Positions 7,914 through 16,402 of a stretch of DNA of 64,000 nucleotides are shown here, piece after piece. The position numbers and the translations under genes were made by a program. Under the pieces are notes generated by a model, which was not told where the DNA came from, did not search any database, and worked only from the letters and a program-made list of their open reading frames with translations. This DNA is from Herbiconiux sp. A18JL235 (lineage in GTDB: Bacteria; Actinomycetota; Actinomycetes; Actinomycetales; Microbacteriaceae). The stretch spans positions 806,001 through 870,000 of the forward strand of contig NZ_CP162511.1 in the NCBI RefSeq assembly GCF_040939305.1, given 5' to 3'. Every line of letters starts with the position of its first letter. Position 1 is the first letter of the stretch.

Positions 7914-9037
7914 CAGGCCGAGCTCCTCTCGCTGCGTCGCTGGTCGAGCACGACCCGGAGCGCCAAGACGACGATGACGACGCCCTGCAGCACGTCGGAG
8001 AGCTGGCGGGGCACGTCGGCCGAGCGCTCCATGGCGGCGCCGCCGACCTGCAGCACGGTGAACAGGATGGCGGTCACCGGCACGAGCAGTGGGCGCCCGC
8101 CCGCGAGCAGGGCCGCCGCGACGCCCGCGAAGGTGTAGCCGGGTGAGATGAGGGCCCCGTCGATGAGGCGGTAGGGCGACGACATGACGATGATGGCGCC
8201 CACGACACCGGCGGCGGCGCCCGCCGCGGCCATCGCTCCGAGGGCGAGCCGGCCCACTCGCACCCCGCCGTAGGCGCCGAAGCGGCGGTTCGCGCCCACG
8301 ACGCGCAGCTCGTAGCCGACAGCGCTGCGGGAGTCGACCACCCAGAACACGATCATCATCGCGATGATGACGAGGAGCCCCACGTTCGAGTACGAGAAGT
8401 CGCCGAGCGCCCACATGCGCGCGCCCTCGGGCAGTCGCGGGGTCTGGGCCACCGCCGAGCCCGCCTCGCCGATCTGGAACCGCACGAGGTACGACACGAT
8501 CGCCACGGCGACGGGGGAGAGCAGGAGGGTCGAGATGATGATGGGGATGCCGAACCGGGTCGCGAGCGGTGCCGAGAGCGCGCCGAAGGCGCCCGAGACC
8601 ACGGCCGCGCCGATGACGGCGAGCGGGATGACGATGGGGCCGGGCAGCGGGGCGTAGCCCGCGATGAGCGCTGCGGTCAGGCCGCCGAGCACGAGCTGCC
8701 CGTTGCCGCCGAGGTTGAACTCGCCCATGCGCAGCGGGATGGCGGCGGCGAGGGCCATGCCGCAGATGAAGCCCCACACCGAGAAGGTGTAGTCGAGGGT
8801 GCCGGGCTCGAGCGCTCCGGAGACCACGGCGGTGTACGCGACGATCGGGTCGAGGCCGGCCGCGAGCATGATGGCGGCGCCGATGAGCAGCGCCACCACG
8901 ACGGCGCCGATCGGCACGACCGCGGGGTGACGCAGGGCGGTGTTCAGGATGCGCGCAGCCGGCCGGGGAGCGGGCGTCGCGCCGGCCGGTGCCGCGGGCG
9001 GCGTCGACGGTGCGTCAGGAGGGGTGGTGGTGCTCAT
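7913..9037 (-). CDS. ABC transporter permease, nucleoside/simple-sugar type (NupP-like)
   Basis: 374-aa partner permease. A Pro/Ala/Thr-rich cytoplasmic N-terminus (about 35 residues) precedes the membrane domain. MGEFNLGGNGQLVLGGL is the equivalent of the glycine-rich motif in the other permease, and VGANRRFGAYGGVRVGR lies in the coupling region that contacts the ATPase. It overlaps the ATPase stop (ATGA, 9034-9037) and its own stop overlaps the next permease start, so the subunits are translationally coupled. Together the two permeases form the membrane channel. Confidence 0.92.
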   Translation of the reverse strand: MSTTTPPDAPSTPPAAPAGATPAPRPAARILNTALRHPAVVPIGAVVVALLIGAAIMLAAGLDPIVAYTAVVSGALEPGTLDYTFSVWGFICGMALAAAIPLRMGEFNLGGNGQLVLGGLTAALIAGYAPLPGPIVIPLAVIGAAVVSGAFGALSAPLATRFGIPIIISTLLLSPVAVAIVSYLVRFQIGEAGSAVAQTPRLPEGARMWALGDFSYSNVGLLVIIAMMIVFWVVDSRSAVGYELRVVGANRRFGAYGGVRVGRLALGAMAAAGAAAGVVGAIIVMSSPYRLIDGALISPGYTFAGVAAALLAGGRPLLVPVTAILFTVLQVGGAAMERSADVPRQLSDVLQGVVIVVLALRVVLDQRRSERSSA

Positions 9038-10758
9038 GGGCGGGGGCCCTCGTCTTCGCGGTCGATGGCGGTCTGCACGGGGTCGTGGGGTGTGGGGACC
9101 GGGCGGGCGGGGTGCGCATCCTCCGTGCGGCCGTGCGCGTCGCCGGGCTCGTGCGCGGCGTCATCGCCCGCCACCTGCGCGACCGCCGCATGGTCGTGCG
9201 CGGCGGCTCCCGCCATCGCGGCGCCGATGCGCGCGGCCGTGGCCTCGGCGCGCGGGAACTCGGCGACGATGCGGCCCGAGTACATCACCAGCACGCGGTC
9301 GGCGAGGGCGAGCAGCTCGCTGATCTCGTGCGACACCAGCAGCACACCCTTGCCCGAGGCTCGGTAGTCGAGCAGCCGCCCGTGGATCGACTCGATCGCG
9401 CCCACGTCGACACCCTGCGTGGGCTGCTCGGCGATGAGCAGCGGTGCGCCGTGCGAGAGCTCGCGGGCGATCACCACCTTCTGGGCGTTGCCGCCCGAGA
9501 GCGAGCCGACGGTCGCGAGCTCGCCCGAGGTGCGCACGTCGTAGTCGGCGATGAGCTGGCGGGCGCGGGCGCGTTCGGCGCGGATCGACATCCAGCCGCG
9601 TCCGAAGCCCTTCGACGCGCCGATCGGCGGGGTGCGGTGGTGGCCGAGGGTCACGTTCTCGGCGAGCGACATGGTGACCGCGGTGCCCTCGCCACGACGG
9701 TCTTCGGGGATGACGGCGAGGCCGAGGGCGCGGCGGTCGCGCACGCTGCGGCCGGCGACATCGGTGCCGGAGAGCAGCACGGTGCCCTCGTCGGCGGGAA
9801 GCGTGCCGAGCACGGCGGCGACGAGCTCGTGCTGGCCGTTGCCCGAGACGCCCGCGATGCCGACGATCTCGCCGGCACGCACGGTGAGCGACACGTCGTC
9901 GACGCTGCGCACGGTGCCGGTGCCTCCCGCTCCTCCCACGCTCAGGCCCGAGATCTCGAGCACCGCCTCGCCGGTCGTCCCGGTTCCGGGGTTCTGCACC
10001 TCGTCGATCTCGCGCCCCGTCATCGCCTGCACGAGGGATGCGCTGGTCACCTCCGCGGTGGCGAACCGGCCGGTCACCCGGCCGTCGCGCAGCACGGTGA
10101 CCTCGTCGGAGATGGCGAGCACCTCCTGGATCTTGTGCGTCACCAGCACGACCGTGCTCCCGGCATCGGCAGCGCGGCGGATGACGGCGAACAGCGAGTC
10201 GACCTCGCTCGGTGTGAGCACCGCGGTCGGTTCGTCGAGGATGAGGATGCGGGCGTCGCGATGCAGCGCCTTCAGGATCTCGACCCGCTGCCTGGCACCG
10301 GCCGAGAGCGTGCCGACCACAGCATCCGGATCGGTCTCGAGGCCGTAGCGCTCGCTCAGCTCGCGCACGCGGGCGCGGGCCGCGGCGCGGTCGACGAGCC
10401 CGCGGCGGCGCGGCTCGGCCCCGTACACCACGTTGTCGGCGACGGTCATCGAGTCGAACAGCCTGAAGTGCTGGTGCACCATGCCGAGACCCGCGGCGAT
10501 GGCGTCGAGCGGGCCGTCGAAGGAGACGGGTGAACCGTCGACCCTGATCTCGCCCGCATCCGGTTTCAGCAGGCCGAACAGCATCGACATGAGGGTCGAC
10601 TTGCCGGCCCCGTTCTCGCCCATCACGGCGTGCACGGAGCCGCGGCGCAGCACGAGATCGACGCCGTCGTTGGCCACGACGGCGCCGAACCTCTTGCCGA
10701 TGCCGGTCAGTTCGACTGCGGGAACTGCCGGAATCTGCGATGCTGCGGAAGGGGTCAT
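9034..10758 (-). CDS. ABC transporter ATP-binding protein, duplicated (NupO/RbsA-like)
   Basis: 574-aa energy-coupling subunit with two fused ATPase domains. The first has Walker A GENGAGKST, signature LSAGARQRVEI and Walker B ILILDEPTAVL. The second has the degenerate Walker A GVSGNGQHEL typical of this class, signature LSGGNAQKVVIAREL and Walker B LLIAEQPTQGVD. A His/Asp/Pro-rich tail of about 60 residues follows the last domain and is unusual. The ATG at 10758 overlaps the stop of the binding-protein gene (ATGA), so the longer frame upstream is not used. Confidence 0.94.
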   Translation of the reverse strand: MTPSAASQIPAVPAVELTGIGKRFGAVVANDGVDLVLRRGSVHAVMGENGAGKSTLMSMLFGLLKPDAGEIRVDGSPVSFDGPLDAIAAGLGMVHQHFRLFDSMTVADNVVYGAEPRRRGLVDRAAARARVRELSERYGLETDPDAVVGTLSAGARQRVEILKALHRDARILILDEPTAVLTPSEVDSLFAVIRRAADAGSTVVLVTHKIQEVLAISDEVTVLRDGRVTGRFATAEVTSASLVQAMTGREIDEVQNPGTGTTGEAVLEISGLSVGGAGGTGTVRSVDDVSLTVRAGEIVGIAGVSGNGQHELVAAVLGTLPADEGTVLLSGTDVAGRSVRDRRALGLAVIPEDRRGEGTAVTMSLAENVTLGHHRTPPIGASKGFGRGWMSIRAERARARQLIADYDVRTSGELATVGSLSGGNAQKVVIARELSHGAPLLIAEQPTQGVDVGAIESIHGRLLDYRASGKGVLLVSHEISELLALADRVLVMYSGRIVAEFPRAEATAARIGAAMAGAAAHDHAAVAQVAGDDAAHEPGDAHGRTEDAHPARPVPTPHDPVQTAIDREDEGPRP

Positions 10759-11813
10759 CCCGCGGTGAGCGGGTCCTGGACGACGATCTCCCCGGAGACG
10801 ATCTGGTCGCGCACTGCGGCGACCTTCTCGATCACGTCGGGGTGGTCGGCGATGAGGCACTCGGAGTCGGCGACGCCGTCTTCGAGACCGGTGAGGCCCA
10901 CGCCGCCCTCGGCGAGGCCGTAGGCGGTGAAGCCGCCGGACTTGCCGTCGAGGATGTCGCCGACCGAGTTCACGACCGCGACATCGACGCGCTTGATCGC
11001 GTTGTCGACGACGTTGCCGGGGGAGTCGAGGCACTGGTTGGTGTCGACGCCGAAGGCCTTGAAGCCGTTCTCACTCGCCGCCTCGAAGACGCCGAGGTTG
11101 CCGCCCGAGGCCGCCGCCTGCACGTAGTCGGCTCCGCCGTCGGCGAGGATCTGCGCCTGCGCCTTGGCGCGGGCCTGGTCGCCGAACGGGTTGTCGCCGC
11201 CGACGTACTGCACGGCGGTCTTCACATCGGGCTTCACGCTCTTCGCGCCCTCGAAGAAGGGGTCGACCCAGCGGTGCAGGAACGGGGTGTCGAGCGAGGC
11301 GACCACGCCGATGTCGCCGGACTGAGTGAGCAGACCCGCCTCGACGCCGGTGAGGTAGGTGGCCTCGTACTCCTTGAACACGGCGGCGGTGAGGTTCTCG
11401 GTGGGCTCCTCGGCCGAGGTGTCGATGAGCAGGAACTGCTGGTCGGGGTAGTCGGCCGCAGCGGCGGTGATCTGGTCGAGCACGCTGAAGCTCACACCCA
11501 CGATCACGCTCGGCTTCTCGCGCACGGCGGCGTCGATGTTCTGCTGGATGCTCGTCGGGTCTTCGCTCTCGTAGACGTCGACGCTGGCGTTGTACTTCTC
11601 GCCGGCCTCGTTCGCGCCGTCGACGGCGAGCTGGAGGAAGTTGTTCGAGCCGACCGGCGTGGGCGTGATCACGATGATCGACGCGTCGGTGTCGCCGCCG
11701 CTGCCGGCCGCACCGGTGCTCGAGGCGTCGCCTCCGGAGCTGCAGGCGGCCAGGGTGACGAGGAGGCCGGCCGCGGCGGTCGCCGCCAGGGCTCGGCGCG
11801 CGAATGCGGGCAT
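10755..11813 (-). CDS. BMP-family substrate-binding lipoprotein
   Basis: 352-aa lipid-anchored receptor of the importer and first gene of the operon. Signal peptide with lipobox LAAC (Cys24), then a periplasmic-binding-protein fold of the Bmp/PnrA type: opening strand IIVITPTPVGSNNFLQLAVDG, EKPSVIVGVSFSVLDQIT, and DVAVVNSVGDIL near the end. PnrA/BmpA proteins bind purine nucleosides; linkage to a nucleoside hydrolase supports that ligand class here. The 273-nt stretch upstream (11814-12087), shared with the divergent VanZ gene, holds a 12-bp direct repeat GGTGCGTTCGGG (near 11855 and 11899) but no convincing riboswitch. Confidence 0.93.
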   Translation of the reverse strand: MPAFARRALAATAAAGLLVTLAACSSGGDASSTGAAGSGGDTDASIIVITPTPVGSNNFLQLAVDGANEAGEKYNASVDVYESEDPTSIQQNIDAAVREKPSVIVGVSFSVLDQITAAAADYPDQQFLLIDTSAEEPTENLTAAVFKEYEATYLTGVEAGLLTQSGDIGVVASLDTPFLHRWVDPFFEGAKSVKPDVKTAVQYVGGDNPFGDQARAKAQAQILADGGADYVQAAASGGNLGVFEAASENGFKAFGVDTNQCLDSPGNVVDNAIKRVDVAVVNSVGDILDGKSGGFTAYGLAEGGVGLTGLEDGVADSECLIADHPDVIEKVAAVRDQIVSGEIVVQDPLTAG

Positions 11814-12087
11814 GGGGATGTCCTAACGGTGGTTCGGGGTGCTGTGTGCAGGTGGTGCGTTCGGGTTGGCGCGTGTGGCCCGAGCTGACTCGTGGTGCGT
11901 TCGGGATGCGGCGCGGCGCCCGCCGGGAGTCGCCTCAGCCGGGAGCCTCACTCGATTCTACGGCGCTCACCGAGTGCGCCCCGCCCGCCGGGGTCACACG
12001 ACGTCACACGCCCGCGCACCCGCGCACAGGCGCGTCGTAGCTCTCGCTCAGGAAGGGCGCTGGTGGGTGCGCGATGCTGGGGCGATC

Positions 12088-12597
12088 ATGTCGAGCTTCG
12101 CCCTCAACCTCCTGTTCGCCGCCACCCTCTCGGTGCTCCTGGTGGCCGGGCTCGTGCGCGCCGGGGTGGCGGGGGCGACCGACCGCCCGTCGCGCCTGGG
12201 TGCACCGCTCCTCGCGGTGGTGTGGGCGCTCGCCGTAGGGTTCATGACGCTGCGGCCCGGGTCGGGTCTCGGCGTGCGCCTCAATCTCGTACCGCTCCTG
12301 TTCGACGGGCCGGGCTCGGCAGTCGACGCCGTGCTCAACCTCTTCGTGTTCGTGCCGCTCGGCGTGCTGCTCGTGGCGGCGGGCCTGCGCTTCGCGCCCA
12401 CGCTCCTCATCGGTCTCGGGTCGACCCTCGCCATCGAGATCACCCAGTACGCGACGGATGCGGGCCGCACCGCCGACATCAACGACGTCATCACCAACAC
12501 GGCCGGTGCCTGCCTCGGCTGGGCCGTGGCCTGGTCGGTGCGTGCCCTGGCCCGACGTGCAGCGGCCGCCCCATCCGTCGCGATCTCGCGTCCCTAG
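12088..12597 (+). CDS. VanZ-like membrane protein
   Basis: 169-aa protein with four to five predicted membrane helices. The VanZ-like family is recognised by FMTLRPGSG, NLVPLLF, a DAVLNLFVFVPLGVLL stretch, and the EITQYATDAGRTADINDVITNTAGACLGW motif near the C-terminus. VanZ itself gives low-level teicoplanin resistance by an unknown mechanism; most homologues are uncharacterised, so resistance should not be assumed. The ATG at 12088 is the first before the hydrophobic start; the open frame upstream has no support. It is divergent from the nucleoside operon and convergent with the thiolase gene. Confidence 0.83.
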   Translation: MSSFALNLLFAATLSVLLVAGLVRAGVAGATDRPSRLGAPLLAVVWALAVGFMTLRPGSGLGVRLNLVPLLFDGPGSAVDAVLNLFVFVPLGVLLVAAGLRFAPTLLIGLGSTLAIEITQYATDAGRTADINDVITNTAGACLGWAVAWSVRALARRAAAAPSVAISRP

Positions 12598-12702
12598 CGG
12601 CGGCGCCGCGAAGGGTCCTCCGGCGCGTACTCGTGCCGGCACCGACACCCGCGCCCGTTCTGCGGACCGCGCGCCGCGGGCGGCGCACTCCGCGGCCGCG
12701 CG

Positions 12703-13875
12703 CTACATCGCCTCGAGGATCACCGCCGCACCCAGCCCGCCGCCGCCGCAGATGCCTGCGGCCCCCAGCGCCCCGGGGCCCGCGGCTGCGAGCTGCCGCG
12801 CCAGCGTCCCCACGATGCGCGTTCCCGACGCGCCCACGGGGTGCCCGAGCGCGATCGCCCCGCCGTGCGCGTTCACGATGGCCGGGTCGACGCCGAGTTC
12901 GCGGGTGGAGTGCAGTGCCACCGCCGCGAAGGCCTCGTTGATCTCGATCGCGCTGAGTGCTGCCGCCTCGTGCGGTGTCTTCGCGAGGGCGGCGGCGATG
13001 GCGTTCGACGGCTGTGCGTGCAGCGACACGTCGGGCCCGGCCACGAAGGAGTGCGCGAGCACCCGTGCGATGGCCCTGATGCCCCGCGACGCGGCGGTGC
13101 TCTCGCTCATCAGCACGAGAGCGGCGGCGCCATCCGTGATCTGCGACGAGTTGCCGGCCGTGATCGTTCCGGATGCTCCGAACGCCGGCCGCAGACCGGC
13201 CAGCGACTCGGTGGTCGTGTCGGCCCGCAGTCCGTCGTCGGCGGTCACGACGGTGGAGCCGCGACGACCGGGCACCGAGACCTGCACGATCTCGCCGGCC
13301 TGGAACTCGTCCGACGCTGCCAGGCGCTGGTGCGAGGAGGCCGCCCACGCATCCTGGTCGTCGCGCGAGATCGAGAGGCCGTCGTTGTGGCTCTCGGTCG
13401 AGGCACCCATCGAGCGCTTCTCGAAGGCGTCGGTGAGGCCGTCGTGGTCGAGCAGGTCGACGAGCTCGATCGATCCGTAGCGCTTGCCTGCGCGCGAACC
13501 CGGCCAGGCGTGCGGGGCGAGCGTCATCGACTCCTGGCCGACGGCCACCACGATGTCGGCCTCGCCGGTCTCGATGAGCCGCACGCCCGACACCACGGCC
13601 TCGGTGCCCGAGAGGCAGACGGCGTTCAGAGTCATGGCGGGCACGGTGAGCGGGATGCCCGCCCCCGCCGCCGCCTGCCGCGCCGGGTTCTGGCCGGCCC
13701 CCGCCTGCAGAACCTGCCCCGCGAACACGCGGTCGACCTCGTCGGCGGCGACCCCGGCCCGCTCGAGCGCACCTCGGATGGCGACTGCACCGAGCTCGGT
13801 GGCAGGGAGGGTGGCGAACTGCCCGGTGAACTTCACGAACGGGGTGCGGGCGTAGCCCACGATGACGGCGCTCAT
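12703..13875 (-). CDS. Thiolase (acetyl-CoA / beta-ketoadipyl-CoA C-acyltransferase)
   Basis: 390-aa thiolase of normal length. Nucleophile Cys87 lies in [11 protein letters not shown]; the C-terminal catalytic pair lies in [10 protein letters not shown] and [19 protein letters not shown] is also present. It is the third gene of a minus-strand operon after the two CoA-transferase subunits, with an ATGA overlap at 13872-13875. It would cleave a 3-oxoacyl-CoA with CoA, giving acetyl-CoA. The substrate could be acetoacetyl-CoA (ketone-body use) or beta-ketoadipyl-CoA (aromatic breakdown); the neighbouring IclR gene suits the second, but no other pca gene is visible. Confidence 0.9.
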   Translation of the reverse strand: MSAVIVGYARTPFVKFTGQFATLPATELGAVAIRGALERAGVAADEVDRVFAGQVLQAGAGQNPARQAAAGAGIPLTVPAMTLNAVCLSGTEAVVSGVRLIETGEADIVVAVGQESMTLAPHAWPGSRAGKRYGSIELVDLLDHDGLTDAFEKRSMGASTESHNDGLSISRDDQDAWAASSHQRLAASDEFQAGEIVQVSVPGRRGSTVVTADDGLRADTTTESLAGLRPAFGASGTITAGNSSQITDGAAALVLMSESTAASRGIRAIARVLAHSFVAGPDVSLHAQPSNAIAAALAKTPHEAAALSAIEINEAFAAVALHSTRELGVDPAIVNAHGGAIALGHPVGASGTRIVGTLARQLAAAGPGALGAAGICGGGGLGAAVILEAM

Positions 13876-14570
13876 GCCCGTGCTCCTTCGGTGTCTGCGG
13901 TGACGGCTGTGTCGACAGCGCTCACCACAGTCTCGTCGAGATCGACGTCGAATGCCGCACCGGTCTTCGCCCTCACCTCGTCGACGGTCACGCCGGGAGC
14001 TGTCGCCCGGAGCACCAGCCCGCCATCCGTGACGTCGAACACCGCGAGGTCGCTGATGATGCGGTCGACGACGCCGGCACCCGTGAGGGGCAGGTCGCAT
14101 CGCTCGACGATCTTCGGCGAGCCGTCTTTGGAGACGTGGTCGGTGATGACGATCACGCGCGGGGTGCCGGCGACGAGGTCCATGGCGCCGCCCATGCCCT
14201 TCACGAGCTTGCCCGGGATGGTCCAGTTGGCGAGGTCGCCGTTGCCCGCGACCTGCAGTGCGCCGAGGATCGCCTTGGCCACGTGCCCGCCTCGGATCAT
14301 GCCGAACGAGGTCGCCGAGTCGAAGTAGCTGCCGCCCTCGAGGAGTGTGACCGTCTGCTTGCCGGCGTTGATGAGGTCGGCGTCCTCCTCACCCTCGTAG
14401 GGGAACGGGCCCATGCCGAGCAGCCCGTTCTCGCTCTGCAGGGTCACGTCCACACCGGGTGGCAGGTGGTTGGCCACCAGGGTCGGGATGCCGATGCCGA
14501 GGTTCACGTACTCGCCGTCGCGCAGCTCGGCGGCGGCGATGGCGGCCATCTCGTCCCGTGTCCAGCTCAT
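13872..14570 (-). CDS. 3-oxoacid CoA-transferase subunit B
   Basis: 232-aa beta subunit carrying the active-site glutamate (Glu47 in QSENGLLG), which forms the glutamyl-CoA intermediate. Other family marks are [15 protein letters not shown] and [14 protein letters not shown]. With subunit A it would move CoA from succinyl-CoA to a 3-oxoacid (acetoacetate or 3-oxoadipate). It overlaps subunit A and the thiolase by four bases each, so the three genes form one coupled unit. Confidence 0.92.
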   Translation of the reverse strand: MSWTRDEMAAIAAAELRDGEYVNLGIGIPTLVANHLPPGVDVTLQSENGLLGMGPFPYEGEEDADLINAGKQTVTLLEGGSYFDSATSFGMIRGGHVAKAILGALQVAGNGDLANWTIPGKLVKGMGGAMDLVAGTPRVIVITDHVSKDGSPKIVERCDLPLTGAGVVDRIISDLAVFDVTDGGLVLRATAPGVTVDEVRAKTGAAFDVDLDETVVSAVDTAVTADTEGARA

Positions 14571-15319
14571 GACGCGTTCCTCTCTGTCGCTTGTGTCGCC
14601 GAGCCGCCCGGGCGGGATCCGACCGGGCGGGGCCTGACCGTGCGCTGCTCGATGTCCTTCACCCGGGGCCGTGCGGTCACGAGTCGCTGCACGAAGATGC
14701 CGGGGGTCACGACGGTGTCGGGGTCGAGCCATCCGTCGACCACCTCCTCGGCCTCGGCGATCGTCACCCGTCCCGCGGTGGCGACGAGCGGATTGAAGTT
14801 GCGGGCGGTGTGCCGGTAGACGAGGTTGCCCTCGCGGTCGGCGCGGTAGGCGTGAACGAGGGCGACGTCGGCGACGATGCCGCGTTCGAGCACGTAGCTC
14901 TCCCCGTCGAACTCGGCGAGCGGTTTGCCCTCGGCGACCGGGGTGCCGACCCCCGTCTTCGTGTAGAACCCGGCGATGCCCGCGCCGCCCGCGCGGAGGC
15001 GCTCGGCGAGAGTGCCCTGCGGCACGAACTCCACCTCGAGCTCGCCGCTGAGGTACTGCGCGGCGAAGAGCTTGTTCTCGCCCACGTACGATGCGATGAC
15101 CTTGGCGACCTGCCGGTTCTCGAGCAGCACGCCGAGCCCCTTGCCGTCGACGCCCATGTTGTTCGACACGATCGTGAGGTCGGTGGCGCCGGTGTCGCGC
15201 AGCGCATCGATCAGGTCGCTCGGGTTGCCGCTCAGGCCGAAGCCCCCTACCGCGACGGTGCTGCCGTCGGTGACGGTCTCGTGCAACGCCTCGACCGCTC
15301 CGGGCCACAGTTTCGACAT
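14567..15319 (-). CDS. 3-oxoacid CoA-transferase subunit A
   Basis: 250-aa alpha subunit. The glycine-rich [14 protein letters not shown] near the N-terminus and [15 protein letters not shown] in the middle are typical. I choose the ATG at 15319, which has AAGGGG six bases upstream, over an in-frame GTG at 15340 that would place that Shine-Dalgarno inside the gene. It is first in the CoA-transferase/thiolase operon and is transcribed away from the IclR gene across a gap of about 130 nt. IclR proteins often control divergent catabolic operons, so regulation from that gap is likely. Confidence 0.92.
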   Translation of the reverse strand: MSKLWPGAVEALHETVTDGSTVAVGGFGLSGNPSDLIDALRDTGATDLTIVSNNMGVDGKGLGVLLENRQVAKVIASYVGENKLFAAQYLSGELEVEFVPQGTLAERLRAGGAGIAGFYTKTGVGTPVAEGKPLAEFDGESYVLERGIVADVALVHAYRADREGNLVYRHTARNFNPLVATAGRVTIAEAEEVVDGWLDPDTVVTPGIFVQRLVTARPRVKDIEQRTVRPRPVGSRPGGSATQATERNAS

Positions 15320-15441
15320 TCGACACCCCTTCGTGTCCACGTGGTGGTCAATTCCTCGGACACTGCGACGCTAGATCGGCAGATTTTCCCCGTCAATCGA
15401 GCGCGCATCCGTTCTCTCGCAGTGTGGGCGACGGATGCGCG

Positions 15442-15447
15442 TATGCT
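15442..15447 (+). promoter_or_regulatory. -10 box TATGCT upstream of the IclR micro-ORF
   Basis: TATGCT is 6 nt before an ATG at 15454, the same geometry as the other leaderless promoters here. It makes the in-frame ATG at 15443 an unlikely IclR start, because that codon lies inside the box. Confidence 0.45.
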
Positions 15448-15453
15448 CACGAT

Positions 15454-15483
15454 ATGGACAACCCACGGCACCCAGATGGCTGA
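15454..15483 (+). CDS. Possible leaderless nine-codon leader ORF (MDNPRHPDG)
   Basis: A nine-codon frame begins 6 nt after the -10-like box TATGCT and ends at TGA 15481-15483. Its end overlaps the ATG of the IclR gene as ATGGCTGA, so ribosomes finishing the short frame could restart on the regulator, which itself has no clear Shine-Dalgarno site. This is inferred from spacing only; the frame may not be translated. Confidence 0.35.
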   Translation: MDNPRHPDG

Positions 15484-16252
15484 GCCGGTTCAGGGCGCCC
15501 AACTCGTCTCGCGCGTGAGCCGTGTGCTTAAGGTCGTGTCGGAGTTCCCCGACGGGGTCACGGCTGCCGCGGTGGCCCACGCGACCGGCTTCACCAGGCC
15601 CACGACGCACCGCCTGCTGTCGTCGCTCGCCGCCGAGGGCTTCGTCGACCACGACACCGCCCACGGCCGCTGGTTCCTCGGGCCCGAGCTCTACCTGCTC
15701 GGCTCGCTCGCCGCCGACCGCTACGACATCACGGATGCGGCGCGCGAGAGCGTGCGCATCCTTGCCGAGGAGACGGGCGAGAGTGCCTTCTTCTCGGCGC
15801 GGCGCGGCAACGAGACCGTGTGCCTGCTGCGCGAGGAGGGAAGCTTCCCGGTGCGGTCGTTCGTGCTGTACGAAGGGGTGCGGTTCCCGCTGGGGGTGGC
15901 GTCGGCGGGGCTCGCCATCCTGTCTTTCCTCGGTAACGACGAGATCGACGGGTATCTCGCGGCGGCGGCACCCGCACTCGAAGAGCGGTGGGGGCCGCAG
16001 CACGCGGCCGGCCCACTGCGCTCGCGCATCGCTGCGACCCGTGAGACGGGGTATGCGGTGAACCCCGCGCTCATCCTCGAGGGGAGCTGGGGCATGGGCG
16101 CCGCCGTCTTCGACGTCGCCGGCCGCCCCGCCTGGGCGCTCTCGCTCACCGGCATCGAGTCGCGCTTCCGCCCCGAACGCCGCCCCGAGCTCGGCCGCCT
16201 CCTCCTCGACCAGGCCCATGCCATCACCCGCCGCCTCAGCCCCCCGCGCTGA
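15476..16252 (+). CDS. IclR-family transcriptional regulator
   Basis: 258-aa regulator. The N-terminal winged helix (VTAAAVAHATGFTRPTTHRLLSSLAAEGFV in two overlapping helices, about residues 27-56) is followed by the GAF-like IclR effector domain ending in ALSLTGIESRF and a C-terminal helix. The start at 15476 gives normal IclR length; an upstream ATG at 15443 is the alternative. It lies divergent to the CoA-transferase/thiolase operon, the usual arrangement for PcaR/PcaU-like control, and is its likely regulator. The inducer is unknown. Confidence 0.88.
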   Translation: MAEPVQGAQLVSRVSRVLKVVSEFPDGVTAAAVAHATGFTRPTTHRLLSSLAAEGFVDHDTAHGRWFLGPELYLLGSLAADRYDITDAARESVRILAEETGESAFFSARRGNETVCLLREEGSFPVRSFVLYEGVRFPLGVASAGLAILSFLGNDEIDGYLAAAAPALEERWGPQHAAGPLRSRIAATRETGYAVNPALILEGSWGMGAAVFDVAGRPAWALSLTGIESRFRPERRPELGRLLLDQAHAITRRLSPPR

Positions 16253-16283
16253 CCCGCCCCCGGCGGGGCCGCGGGCTCGCTCC

Positions 16284-16335
16284 TGGTCGCGCACTGTGCT
16301 CCCGAAAGGCCGCGAGGGAGCAGTTCGTGCGACCA
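16284..16335. repeat. Solitary copy of the ~53-bp palindromic element
   Basis: TGGTCGCGCACTGTGCTCCC, a 12-nt loop, then GGGAGCAGTTCGTGCGACCA: the same ends and arm plan as the array at 5364-5919, but alone, between the IclR stop and the TrmH start. It shows that the element is dispersed rather than confined to one tandem array. Confidence 0.8.
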
Positions 16336-16390
16336 TCTCGTGGTGCGCGCTGCCCGTCCCCGTGCCCGCGTGCTCGCGGGTGGGCGCGCC

Positions 16391-16396
16391 TAGACT
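16391..16396 (+). promoter_or_regulatory. -10 box TAGACT of a leaderless promoter
   Basis: TAGACT is 6 nt before the GTG at 16403; no Shine-Dalgarno sequence intervenes. Confidence 0.6.
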
Positions 16397-16402
16397 CTGG
16401 GC

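Noticed and set aside
11814..12087. Purine riboswitch before the nucleoside operon
   Set aside because: No paired aptamer with conserved loops could be recognised; only a 12-bp direct repeat is present and the stretch is very GC-rich.
12088..12597. Glycopeptide resistance determinant (VanZ)
   Set aside because: No vanHAX or regulatory genes are present; VanZ-like proteins are widespread and mostly unrelated to resistance.
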